From assembly GCA_035771175.1 (NCBI GenBank), contig CM069607.1, positions 11,528,501-11,592,500 on the forward strand: a stretch of DNA of 64,000 nt. The letters are read 5' to 3'. The notes under the pieces were generated by a model that saw only the letters and a program-made list of their open reading frames with translations, did not search any database and was not told the origin of the DNA. The stretch is from Paratinospora sagittata (lineage: Eukaryota; Streptophyta; Magnoliopsida; Ranunculales; Menispermaceae). The first letter of the stretch is position 1; every line of letters starts with the position of its first letter. The position numbers were made by a program, and so were the translations under genes. Of the stretch, positions 11,871 through 23,487 are shown in pieces.

Positions 11871-12706
11871 TGCCATGTATGTCTTGCAATCTATCTTATC
11901 AGTTGTAATTTTTTTAGTTGCTGCTCAAGGATTTTGACTGTTGGAGACGTTGGTGTGGAAAGTTTATTAAGTTCAATTTGCCTGTTTTAATTGGAGAAAG
12001 GATAGAGTTAGGTGGGCGTCTTTGAACTTCGAATTGAAGTCGAGTTGATTCAGATGAATTTTGGGTGCGCAGAAATTTCCTGGCAATTGTGACCTATCAG
12101 AGAATAGCTAGAGAGAAAGTGAAATGATGACTCAGCAAGTAATGGAGGCAAGATCCTTGTCAAATTTGTGCTGTTGCAAAAGGAATCTTCCTTGTCAGTC
12201 AACATGATACTTATCACATATATACAGTACCATCAAATGCAGATAGATAGATATTAGTAAGTTTTTATCAATTTAAATGCTAGCATCAAAACTTATGGGC
12301 TATAAAGCTTCAAAAGACAAATTGACTAAATACAATATATAAGAACAGAACAGAAAAAAAGGAAGAATATAGTCTCTGACATGCTCAGAGTATAATAATA
12401 TATATTTTAACATTTATTTGGTTCAATAAGGGTATTTCTTTTGGGGTCAAAAAACTGACATCTATTAAGAGCCTCCAATTGAGAAGAAAAGCCACCACAA
12501 AGGCATACTACAGTCAATCCAATTTTGAGAAACTGTCTCATGCAAAGCAGCAAATCTACAACTCATGAGCAACATGATTACCTGTCCTAGATACATGAAT
12601 GAATGAAAACTAGGGGACTGACTTCAAAAAATATCATATAGAATGGGTCCAGCAGTTTCATTCCTTCCTTCAGACCTTGAAATTAATGCCATCAGCATGA
12701 TTTGAA
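11871..12706. other. Non-coding stretch upstream of the CTNIP gene
   Basis: Probable promoter and intergenic DNA. I see no exon, RNA gene or transposon boundary. The LINE relic begins at its right edge. Confidence 0.4.
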
Positions 12707-13580
12707 TCAATGCCTTTGAAAATGGGAGAGTTCCTTCTTTTCCAGAGCCTCTAGTAACCAAAGACAATCCATTGGGAGATCAATCTGCTCCCCTTTCCTA
12801 TCCTCTAACCAAAGAGTCAGGAATTTCCAGACTCCAGAGAAAGAATTGCGCCTTGTAGTTTCCAAAATGTCCAGACAGAGATAGCTTCCAACCAAAATGC
12901 TTTGGCGAAATCGCAATAGAATAGTGCATGTGTGCTCCTCCAGGGCCAGGGAGCATGAAGGGCAAACATTATCAATCCTAAGGAATTGTTGTCCTACGTT
13001 TTTGTGGCTACTCCAGAGGAAAAGCTTTGACTTGGTTAGAAGGTTAAGGAAGCAGAGTTCTTTCCATGGGAGGTTTGTTGGTCCCTCTGTTGCATGTCAT
13101 ATTCGAAGCACCTCCAGCAATAAGTGATGATGCTAGAAGCCTAGAAGATAACCTGTCTTGACTGAATATATTCCCTTTTTGGTGAAGTGTCAAATGAGCT
13201 GGTCTTGACAACAGTGGCTGCCAATTGGAATGGATAAGATGGCTTGGGAGTCCTTCGGGAAAACAAAGATTTAACAAGGGATTGGTTCCAATGATGGTTG
13301 AGGATAAGTTTTGAAACTTTCGTCGAATCATATCTTGGGGGGTCCAGACCTTGAAAGTAGTCAACCAAGGAAGCCACGGGTCTTTCCAGACTTGAATTGA
13401 GTTTCCATTACCAACTCTCCACCTAAGACCATGCACCACACCTTGCATCCTTGCGAAAGGTAGCGCCAATACCAAGAAGGCCTAAGCCCTAGATTGGCTT
13501 GCAAAAATTGGGAGTCCTTGAAATACTTGGCTTTGGAAAGATAAAGAGAAGAGGGAGAGGGTTGATGAGGAAGCATTATT
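12707..13580 (-). mobile_element. LINE (non-LTR retrotransposon) 3' relic
   Basis: Minus-strand frames carry GLRWRVGNGNSIQVWKDPW (13385-13441 region), the signature that follows the reverse transcriptase in plant L1-type ORF2. A zf-RVT-like segment follows in another frame, with CPSC and later the pattern W..L.LWLE. Several frameshifts separate the pieces, and there is no RT core or 5' region. It is a dead 3' fragment. Its TSD was not resolved. Confidence 0.75.
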
Positions 13581-14451
13581 TTTTACTTCATCAACCAACA
13601 TAGCAATATAAATAAAAGAAATCTAATAAGCTAACAAATTATGTAATTTTATGGGATATAACTTATGGAAAAAAAGGAGAAAAGAAAGAATAAATGAGAC
13701 AAAAACTTAAAAGTACATTGAAAGAGGTTCCAAAGTCATTTTCTTTTAGTTAAAATCCTATAAAACAAGGTGAAAAGGCAATATATTTGAATAATAAACT
13801 AATAAATTAGGCAATGTGGAATGTTTAACTAGCGAAGTATATAGTTAAAAAACAATCCACCACAAAATTAAAAATCAAAACATAGAAAAGGGATTGAGAC
13901 GAAAAGCCACCATTTCAAATTCATCAACCCACTTAAAAAAATTAATTTTTTTAGGTCATTTATGGATATTTTTATGTATTAAAAGTGTCTGTTTATATTA
14001 GTTTTTAGCTTATATTACAAAAAAATCCAGATATTTTACCATCAATACAAAAATTCTCTAAACTTCTCTAATTTAGCAAATTTTTACAAAAATTCTCCAC
14101 ATTGAATTAAACTTTACCTAATTAATTTCGATTTTTAAGTCACCAAGTCCACGGCGAAGTCAAATTTTCGATTTACACATTTTGTAAAAACGGATGCACT
14201 TAATGTTGTCATGTTAGAAAATCACAAAGGCAAATAGCTATGGAAGATTATTTGATTGGAGTTTTTGCCTCCCTCATATTAGAAAAGAAATAGAAGATTC
14301 ATTGAGAACATGGATTAAATTGAGGCAACATTTCAAATAAAGCTTGTCTAGTTCTTATATTTCCTTCATCACTATAACTTAGGCTATTTACTTTTGATGT
14401 TATTGTTTGTAGATGGGCAGCTTCATGCTTTAGACTTTAGCGCAGGACATT
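13581..14451. other. Non-coding stretch between LINE relic and MULE
   Basis: AT-rich sequence without a recognisable gene or repeat boundary. Confidence 0.4.
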
Positions 14452-14460
14452 TCCATAAAT

Positions 14461-15357
14461 GGGATTTTTTTGGAAATATTCCATTGATGGCCTATTTATT
14501 TAGAGATACACCTTGTGCTGTGTACAATTTTGAGATCTACCCTAGTTGGACCGGTCAATGGCTGTAGACTGAGTCCAACGAGGTAAATCTCTTTTTTGTA
14601 ATTCGATTTTCGTTTGGAGGCACCTTTTAAAAATGCAACTCTAAGAGTCGCATTTTTAGAAGTCAACTCTTATAATCACTTTTTAAGAAGACAACTCTTA
14701 TAAACGCATTTTAAAAAGGCGACTATAGGCCAAACATATAAATTAAAACAAGGCATAGCTTCACCACCGATTGCATGTGTGGTGAAGTGTTTTTTTTTTT
14801 TTTAATGTTTGGCAAAGGCGCCTTTTCAAAAAATGACTCTTATGAAAAGCATGGTTAAGCTATGTCTTGTTTTAAATGTTTGACCTAGAGTCACCTTTTC
14901 AAAATGTGTCCATAAGAGTCGTCTTCTCAAAAAGCGACTCTAAGAGTCGGCTTCTGAAAAGGCGACTCTTAGAGTCGCATTTTGAAAAGATGCCTCCAAA
15001 CGAAAATCATGGTTAAGCTATATCTCTTATGAAAAGCATGGTTAAGCTATGTCTTGTTTTAAATGTTTGACCTAAAGTCACCTTTTCAAAATGTGTCCAT
15101 AAGAGTCGTCTTCTCAAAAAGCGACTCCAAGAGTTGGCTTTTGAAAAGACGACTCTTAGAGTCGCATTTTGAAAAGATGCCTCCAAACGAAAATCAAATT
15201 AAATTAAAAAAAAAAAAAAAAAGAGATCTGCCCCGTTGAACTCAGTCAACAACCCAGCCATTGACTGCCCCAATTAGGATAGATCTCAAAATTGTATATA
15301 CCATAGGGTGTATCTCTAAATAAATATGCCATCAAATGGCATATTTCCAAAAACCCC
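14461..15357. mobile_element. Non-autonomous Mutator-like element (897 bp) with 9-bp TSD
   Basis: The ends are inverted repeats of about 200 bp: left GGGATTTTTTTGGAAATA..., right (reversed) GGGGTTTTTGGAAATA..., both continuing through AGAGATACACC, GAGATCTA and TTTTCGTTTGGAGGC. Flanking 9-mers TCCATAAAT (14452-14460) and TCCATAATT (15358-15366) form a TSD with one mismatch; 9 bp is the Mutator superfamily length. The interior holds many palindromic units built on CGACTCTTAGAGTCG and CTTTTGAAAAG, and a direct duplication of about 189 bp (starts near 14838 and 15027). No transposase and no captured gene are visible. Confidence 0.75.
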
Positions 15358-15833
15358 TCCATAATTGAGTACTTCATTCAATTTTTGCCATCTTTTCCAA
15401 CAAAGGCACATTAGGTGCATTCTAATATGAAAGTTGGCAAGAAATCTAGTAATGGACAAGGCTTGGCCTTAATATTTTAATTTTGGATCTTCAATGCGCA
15501 AGGCTAGACTTGGCTACTTGGGCTCAGAAAGAAAGGACATGGACAACATATAAGCTACAGGTGTTGGGCCTGTATTAACTTGTTTGGCAAATATGTTGCA
15601 AAAGTGTTTCTAGTGTCGGATGATCGTTTGTTTAAATATTTAAAAAAGTATTTTTTAATAAAAAAGACTATATTACCCTTTAAAATAATAATACTACTAT
15701 AAATATAAAATATTATAATATTTAACCTTTGTGCCATGACTCATATTCACACGTAGTAAATAATATTGTTTATATTATAATATTAAATATATAACCTTAG
15801 CAATCTTGTTTTGGTGGAGAAGAGAGTAGATTG

Positions 15834-17103
15834 CATAAGAAGCATGGGTCTCATCTTGTGGCTTGGAGAATTTTTCAAATGAAGGTGGCACAGGGTGGTT
15901 TGGAAATTGACAATATTTCAGCTAAAAATAAAGCTTTGGTTGGAAAATGGCTGTGGAGGTTTCCTATTAAGCAGGAGCAACTATGGGCAAAGGTGATTAG
16001 AAGCAGGCAAGGGCTCAAGGATAACCTACGGGATGTTGGTATGGCTGTTAGGAGTACCTATAGAAGTCCTTAGAAATTCATTCATTCTGTTTATCCCTCT
16101 TTCCTTCCTTTAACCAGACTCAAACTGGGAAATGGTAATTTAATTCGGTTTTAAAAGGACTCTTGGTATGGGAATGTTTGTTTCCAATCATTATTTCATA
16201 ATCTTTTTCGGCGTTCTAGTCTTCATAATAGGCCTATCTCTGATTTCGTTAGCGATGGCGTGTCTGGGGCCAGGGGCCCTCTGTCTTGGGATTTGCATGT
16301 GATGAGAAATCTTTCTCCTAGGGCTGAACAGGAATTGGGGTGTCTTCTAAATTGTCTGGAGGGTTGTTATCCTTTAGGTGACAAGGATAGAATTCTTTGG
16401 CCTTGGGATGCCTCGGGTTCATTTTCTACTAAGTCTTTCTTCGATGCTATTCTTAATGTCCCCTTTGTTGCCTCTTTCCCCTTTCAAAACCTAATATGGA
16501 GTGCAAAGGTACCATCAAAGGTTAAGTTTTTGGAATGGAAGTTTGCCCATGGGACAATCAATACAGGGGATATGTTGCAAATAAAATTCTCAAATATGTG
16601 TTTATCCCCTTCATGGTGTTATCTGTGTCGACAGGATATGGAATCCGTTAGACACTTATGTTGGAGTTGTACCTTCTCTAGGGAGGTTTGGAGTAGGTGG
16701 TGCGCCCATTTCCCGGTCATGAGCGGTATGGGGGATGTGGGCCCCTCCATAAATATTTTTCCCTTTATGGAAAATATTCCTTCCTTATGGAGAGATCATT
16801 GGAAGGTTGTGTGCTTAGCGGTGTTATGGTCCTTATGGGAAGAAAGGAATAGGAGGGTGTTCAATGGTGTGTTGTTTCTGTCGGGTAAGGTATGGGAGCA
16901 ATCTCATCTCCTTGCTTCTTTTTGGGTTGCAAATTGCAAATTGTGTAATGGGTTTGCTCTGAGTGAATGGCTCAGAGGTTGGGGCAATTTTGTGTAGTTT
17001 GATTTGAGTTGTGGTTCAAGTTAGGGACCACCTTTTGTATAGCTTATTTACATACAGATTTATACATATATAACATCTTATAGTTTCTTTTTTTTTAAAA
17101 AAA
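15834..17103 (+). mobile_element. 5'-truncated LINE with 16-bp TSD
   Basis: Encodes the 3' end of a plant L1-type ORF2. GGLEIDNISAKNKALVGKW and LWAKVI are the conserved segment after RT. A long frame (16260-16997) then carries the zf-RVT domain: WSAKVPSKVKFLEWKFAH, CYLCRQDMESVRHLCWSC and WSLWEERNRRVF, ending at a TAG. One stop (around 16071) and a frameshift precede that frame. It ends in a T/A-rich tail. Flanks AGAAGAGAGTAGATTG (15818-15833) and AGAAGAGAGCAGATTG (17104-17119) are a 16-bp TSD with one mismatch, so it landed inside the foldback element. Truncated and dead. Confidence 0.85.
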
Positions 17104-17533
17104 AGAAGAGAGCAGATTGATGAGATATAATAGGTACCGGCAGAGATAGATAAGTAAGGGTTAAAAAAGTTGGAAGAAAAAGTAGGAAATTTTTCAGTAA
17201 AAGATTTTCACTCACAAAAGCTATTTCTAAAGAGCTTGTTTGGGAGAGCGACTGCAATACCTTTTTGGCAGTTGCTATCGCAAAAGTTGTCTTTTTATCC
17301 CCGTTGTTACCTAAAGCTTATCTTAAAAAAAGTAGTTACACCGTGATTTGTAAAAATTGGTCCCCACCAACTTTTAGAAATAGCTTTTGCGATTAAAATT
17401 TTTCTAATGAGAAAACCCTTATCTTTTCCTACTTTTTCTCCCAACATTTTTTAACCCTTATCTTATTTATCTCCTCTGTTACCTATACCTCATCAATCCG
17501 CCCTCTTCTTCACCAAAACAAGATTTGCAGAGG

Positions 17534-17534
<1 letters not shown>

Positions 17535-17575
<41 letters not shown>
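17535..17575. repeat. (TA)n microsatellite
   Basis: About 20 uninterrupted TA dinucleotides inside the right arm of the foldback element. The left arm lacks it, so it expanded after the inversion. Confidence 0.9.
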
Positions 17576-17580
<5 letters not shown>

Positions 17581-18053
17581 TATAGCATAAACAATAATAT
17601 ATACTACATATAAATATGACACAGAGGTTAAATATTATAATATATTTATGTCAAATATAATATATAGTAGTATTGTTATTAGGCTAAAGGGTAATATAGT
17701 CTTTTTTATTGAAAAGCATTTTTTTATTTAGTTAAGCAAACAACCATCTGACACTAGAAGCACTTTAGCAACAAATTTGCCAAACAGGTTGTAAACTGCT
17801 TTTTTCCGTAAGTACTTTTGTCAGAAGCACTTTTGGAAAAAACAAAAGTTATAAGCAGAAACTATCCCAAACAGGCACAAAAGCTAGTGGGGACTAGCCT
17901 CTACAAATCACGGTGTAACAACTTTTTTTAAGATAAGCTTTAGGTAACAAACGGGATAAAAAAAACAACTTTTGCAATAACAATTCCCAAAAAGCTATCA
18001 CAGTCTCTCTCCCAAACAGGCTCTATATATGGTCATATTTTACAAATGAGAAT

Positions 18054-20851
18054 ATTCGTAAAATAATTCTTATTTATGTAAGAGGAGGAAGATTAGCCCT
18101 AATTAAATCTGTGTTGCTTGCTTTACCCTTATATTACTTGTCAATCTTTAAGATTCCTATGGGAGTTGCAAAAATGCTTAAAAGACAGATCATATCCTTT
18201 TTCTGGAAAGGGTTGGATGATAGCTCCAGTCTCTGATGAGTTAGTTATTTAGATATGTTTTGAGTAAGTTTTAGACGATATTTAGGATGATTTATTCATT
18301 TATTAGGTTGGTTTATGTTAGTTTTGGTTTAGTTGTTAGTTTAGTCAACTTTCGGTATTTGATGCTTTATTTCGATTTTTACTTTTATAAGTTGATTAAG
18401 TTGATTATATAAGTGTGTTACTCATTAGTTTTGCTTTGTTTTGTAGGTGTTTAGATGTGTTGAAAGTTGATTTGGATGATGGAAACATAATACATGAAGA
18501 CGGAATGAAGATACATGAACATACCAAGTCAAGGAGACCCAAAATTTGGCTAAGTCCACAAAGCAAAAAGTGTGCAAAATCTAGAGCTGAGCGCCGAGGC
18601 GCCCAATTCTGAGCACCATGACGCCGGGTGTTGCGATAAAAATAGAAATTTTCGGGATTTTAAGTTGCGATTTCGGGCTTTCTAATTTGGGTTCCTATTG
18701 GCTTGTGCCTATAAATACTTCATTGATTAGGATTTTTAGGGGATAATAGAGAGGAGAACAAGGCAAGACGGCTTGAAACGAATTGGAGAAGAAGAGCTTC
18801 AAGTTGGAGACAAGAGAGAGAGATTCGAATCCAAGGCGTTTCCAGTTTGATTTCTATGTTCATGTTCAAGTTTATAACGATGTTTTATGTGTTTATCTTT
18901 CAAGTTATGAACTAAATTATTATTCTAGAGGGTAGATGGATTCGGTACTAGATACTATGTTTTAAGATTGGATTTATGTTTATTATTAATTGACTCTTCA
19001 TAGTTTATTTATATTTCTCATTGCTTAATGCTTTTGATCTCTTGATCATGGATTGAATGTTCATAGACTTGGGGACAACACTCGAGAGAGGGTTCCTTGA
19101 GTTGGATCAAGGGAAATATAACCTAAGATTATCATAGAATCAAGAGATTTATGATATACTTTGAAAATGTAGGAAAATCACAAAGTGTAATGAGTCGCTA
19201 GGGCTTTGGTCTTTATCGAGAGATCGAAACGGTTTCCTTGGTGATATGTTCTAATTTGGCAACGAGAGAGGGAATTAGAGACTATAGGATTTTTGACTTA
19301 TAAATTCGAAGAACGTATTAATGATAAACATATCAAATCTACATAGTTGACGGTTAGGTGAAGTTGAACCTCTAGACCTTCCTATCTTGATATTCATTAG
19401 TTATTTGATTGTTTGCATATTTACTTTTAGTTGTTTAGTTGCTTGAATCTATATTTTGATTGTTTGGATAAAGTTAAAAGTTGGTGAAAACGGTATTTAG
19501 TAAAGAGTGTATAATCCTAGAGGACGACAACTTGATTCTCATCGGTTTATTACTACTTGACACTGCACGCTTGCGGTTGATAGTGAACAGTCTCCACCTT
19601 ATCAGTTGGAAGATGGTTCAAAGGCCTTTGGATAAAGGGGGTCTAGGCATTGGTAATATCCTCCAAAAGAATGTGGCTCTCAGTGCCAAGTGGATCTAGA
19701 GGTTTCTTCAAGAAAGAGATTCTCTCTGGGCTCATGTAATTTCAAGTAGATTTGGGGTAATGTTTCTATTCAGGGATCTAGGAGAGGAAGGATGTGCACT
19801 TATCGAAGTTCGTGGAAATTCATCTCCTCTTTGGCCCTAAAATTTTTTAATCATCACTCCTAAGATTGGTAATGGTGAGACATTCCAATAATGGGAAGAT
19901 AAATGGAATGACAACTCCCCACTTGCTGAGTCCTTTCGTTATCTATACAGAAATTCTTCATTACGTAACCTCCCAATCTATCACTTCATGAACAACCCGT
20001 CATCTTCTCATTCCTACCATCCTTGGAATCTTCACCTCTCAAGAGCCCTATCCACAAGGGAGCTTGTTGAGATCGGCCCTCTTCTTCAAAGGTTGGAACA
20101 AGTTCAACTGTCCAATCTTCCTGATGGTTATCATTGGTCCCTCCATTCTTCCTGTGTTTTCTCATTTAAATCCTATTTTGAATATCTTTGTGAAAGCCCC
20201 TCTTTTTCCCCATTCCCAATTTCTAGCTCAATTTGGAATGCTCAGGTTCCTTTTAAGGATAAGGTTTCTGATTGGCTACTTGCCCACAAAAGGCTTAGCA
20301 CTATGGATGTTTTACAAGTTCGCTTACCCCACTTATACATCTGCCCACAATGCTGCTCTTTGTGTTTACAAAACGGAGAATCGGCAGGGCGCTTGTTTGT
20401 GTACACTGCTCTATCATAAAAGGAGTGTGGGAAAGATGGGTCTTTTTTTACCCAGGAAGTTATCATTCCTACTACATGTGAGGAGTGTATGACTATGTCG
20501 CATGTGCCTAATTTGTCTAGTAAGGAAAAGGAAATTCTGAAAGTTGCAAGTTTTGCTACAATTTGGTCTATGTGGCTTGAACGCAATCATAGGATTTTTG
20601 AAGGGATTGCGAAGGGTACGGATAGATTATGGGAGGATATTTTGTGGGTAGCTAATACTTGGATTGCTTGTTCTAAATTTGTTGTTGGGTTCTCTGTATT
20701 AGAATGGAGTAGAAATTGGCATAGTTGTATGTAGATGCAGGCATTTGGTGTGGCTTATAGGCTATATACCTGTTATTGAAGTACTGCTAGTGCTTCCTTG
20801 TACTGTTTATGTTTATCATATTAATAAATCTCTTGTTTCCTCTCAAAAAAA
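18054..20851 (+). mobile_element. 5'-truncated LINE with perfect 19-bp TSD, split by a later insertion
   Basis: Begins inside the RT domain (GGRLALIKSVLLALPLYYLS, a conserved plant L1 stretch) and is interrupted at 18234-19587. It resumes with ISWKMVQRPLDKGGLGIGN and later a zf-RVT region (IWNAQVPFKDKVSDWLLAH, then CSLC) in two frames, ending at a TAG (20732-20734), a short 3' UTR and an A-run. The exact 19-mer ATATTTTACAAATGAGAAT flanks it at 18035-18053 and 20852-20870, proving target-primed retrotransposition. It is a different copy from the LINE at 15834. Stops at 19697 and frameshifts near 20400 make it non-functional. Confidence 0.9.
18234..19587 (+). mobile_element. Non-coding element of unknown class inserted in the LINE (7-bp TSD)
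   Basis: 1,354 bp lying exactly between two copies of CAGTCTC (18227-18233 and 19588-19594), splitting a LINE coding frame that resumes in register of meaning on the other side. It starts TGATGAGTTAG and ends TGCACGCTTGCGGTTGATAGTGAA, with no terminal inverted repeat. A putative splice-like TTTTGTAGG sits near 18440. Internal landmarks include AACGAGAGAGGGAATTAGAG and, near the end, AATCCTAGAGGACGACAACTT. The end module recurs at about 22130-22200 and, inverted, at about 36280-36345. No open frame resembles a known protein. It is probably a non-autonomous retroelement, class unknown. Confidence 0.6.
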
Positions 20852-20951
20852 ATATTTTACAAATGAGAATCACATGATTTAGGACCTTAGAAGTTCCCAA
20901 AAGCTTCAACTCTACTTGGAGATTTCTAAGGAACAATTTTTATTGCGTAAA

Positions 20952-22230
20952 ACTGAAGTGTTGATAATTTATACATCATTTATTTCATATTTTTAGATTA
21001 GTTGTGCTTAATTTTATATTTTGATTTGAGAATTTAGGCTAACTAGAGCTAATTTGGGTTATTTGTTGATTTTGTAGAGAATTGGAGGGATTAATGGAAA
21101 AATTGTTAAATAAAGACCAAAAGAGGGTTAAATTGGGTTTGGACTTGAGGCTTGCTTCATAAAAATCACATGCGCATTTGGACATTTAATGAAAACCCTT
21201 GGATTAAATAAAGAATCCAAGGGTTTGGATGGAGGATATATAAAGAAAGTGAAGTAAGCACAAAACCCTATCTCTCATTCTTTTGGCTTTGGAGGCACAC
21301 AAGGGAGCTTGGAAAAGGAGGAGAAAAGCTTGGAAAATGGTGGCACCATTGGAGATGGAAAAACTTGAGGGGCCTTTCCTCTTTAATGTCATTTGTGTAT
21401 TTTGAACAATGATGAATGTCTTAATTTCATTAGTGTCTTTTGTTTCCACCTTAAGCATGAACTAATTTGTTTAACTAGGGCATGATGTAGCTTGTTTAAT
21501 GTTAACATGGACTCCTAATTGATCTTATTAATGGAATGTTCTTGTCTCTTTAATTGATGTTTGCATTTTAGAATTTAATGCCTATGAATGCTTTATCAAC
21601 ATTCATTTGATTTTAAATTAGTATGCTAAGGACCGAAAGGTGACGTATGCTATATGTTTGATAAAATGCAATCTACAGATTGGCAATAGGATAGAGATAT
21701 ACTTATAGAGTTTGTGTGGTCTTAATTGAATGATAGAGTTTAATAGCTTACTAAATGTTTTAATTTTCATCAAGAGATAGGGAATTAGCATTTAGTAGGA
21801 CTTTTAATATTGCGTTTTTTTAGAGGAAACTTTTAATATTGTTTGAGAGAGAATACTAAATGAATTAAGGTCGTTTGACCTTCAATTAAAGCAAATACCT
21901 CCATTGTCATGAAATTCGAAATCCATGCAAGTTAACAAGTGAAACCATCGGCCTAGTGATTTTAGCTCCATTTACTTTAATCCAAATCACATTCTTGTTT
22001 TCAATTACTTTTGTCACATTTACCGTGTTAATTTTGAATTTTCAGTTTCTTAGATTTAATTTTTTTAATTAATTAGCCTCATTTTTAATTTTTCAAATAT
22101 AGTTCGATTCGACCAATTTTAATAATTAGTAACTAATCCTCGTGGGACGATACTTTTTCTCATCACTTTATTACATGTGCAAACCGTGCACTTGCCGGAA
22201 TTTAAAATTTAAATTTAATTTGCAAGAAGA
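20952..22230 (+). mobile_element. Second copy of the unknown non-coding element family (approximate limits)
   Basis: Same layout as the element at 18234: a T-rich start, TTTTGTAGAGAATTGG near 21070, then a non-coding body with CATGAACTAATTTGTTTAACT and CAAGAGATAGGGAATTAGC. The end module AATCCTCGTGGGACGATACT ... CGTGCACTTGCCGG lies at 22134-22198. Sequence divergence is high, so it is related by module rather than close identity. Its TSD is unclear. Short frames within it are not convincing. Confidence 0.45.
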
Positions 22231-23487
22231 TTTGTTCTAAGTGGGTGTCAATATATGTTAATTTATCATGTCTTTTTCTGATTTAATTACCTCACATTGT
22301 GAAAAGTTTGTAAGTTTTTGGTATTATATTGTTAATTGATTTTATATATATCTTCTAGGATAAAATTTGTAATTCCATCTAAATTAGACCTGCATATGTT
22401 ACTTGTGCTCCATCTACTGTACATAGAGACGTGATCATGAATGCATTCCTTTTTGGTGCCTTTTCTTCCCAGATATTTAATGTTAGATAGCATGCACGAA
22501 AGCCTTATAGCAAATGTAACCTGTGGTTTATGTAAAAAAAATGTAACCTATGGTTACACACAGCTGTTGGCTTTAGTAGCCACATGCCCTGTGCAGAATT
22601 AGCATGTATATATCTCCATTGTGGTAGTAGGACTCTGGAAAGTGGAAAAGGCTATCTCATTGGTGATACTGATAGGTAGCTATATGTATTCTAAAGCAAT
22701 CTTTTCCCAGTACTCAAATAGTGTTTAATATGCATCAGGGTGACCAACTTGTTAATTGTTCATTATATCTTCTATCATCTAAAAGATGTTATTAACCCAG
22801 CTATAGAATTTTTTACGCATTCAGCAATTACAATAGTTCATCCCAGTAAAACTTTCTACATTGGGTTAGTTTCTCTTGTTTTTCTCGACATACAATATAG
22901 GTTTTTATCAAAGTCAATAGTTTGGTTGGGACATGACACATATTGATAACCTGGAAAAATCACTGGACATACAGTATAGGTGTTTATAGGACTTTATTTT
23001 TATTATTCATCAAAAGTAAAACTACAAAAAATAAATAGAAAATCATCAAACCCAAGCCATGGTGCAACCCTCGTATCATAGTGTATTAGGAGACTAATAA
23101 AAGCAGAATAAGGTAACCTGGAAAATCCCAGCAAGTCTTCATGTCTTTATACTAAAAGTGGGGATTAGTTGAGAGCAAGAGTTAACTAATCTGGGTAATC
23201 ATTCTTTGTATCAGAAATCTCAACACTCATTTTCCAAACATGATATACAATTTATTATATTCAACTGTTGGATCTGCAGGCAAAAATGCATTGGAGATGG
23301 GATGTTTTGCTGCTTGTTTCAGCAGATTCATGTCACAATTATTTATAGCAGATGAAAAAGAAAAGAAACTATTTAAACATTTCGTGAACACTAAATTTTT
23401 CAAATGAAACAATGCCAAGCATAGCGATGCATTAGAAGGGAACAGTTGTTTAAAAGTCAGGGAAAAAAAAAAGTAGTCAATAATCCA
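22231..23487. other. Non-coding stretch, including 3' UTR of the gene on the minus strand
   Basis: Nothing recognisable at 22231-23200 except a small inverted repeat around TGTAACCTGTGG / ATGTAACCTATGGTTAC (22517-22558). The last 100-200 bases are probably 3' UTR of the gene ending at 23488. Confidence 0.4.

Larger units (their letters stand above)
15555..18025. repeat. Foldback (large inverted-repeat) element, interrupted by a LINE
   Basis: The left part (15560-15833, continuing after the LINE at 17104-17215) reappears inverted at 17363-17795. Examples are AGCAATCTTGTTTTGGTGGAG versus its reverse at about 17510, and GGGTTAAAAAAGTTGG (about 17159) versus its reverse at about 17450. Between the arms sits a block (17222-17360) starting GAGCTTGTTTGGGAGAG, itself present inverted at 17882-18025. 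The CTGTTTGG-type ends suggest a MITE-like DNA transposon that expanded by inversion. Right-arm order is therefore c'-b'-a', a spacer, then the second block. It encodes no protein; a transcript would fold into a long hairpin. Confidence 0.65.

Noticed and set aside
17535..17575. TA repeat as a regulatory element
   Set aside because: A simple microsatellite within a repeat arm; no gene adjacent.
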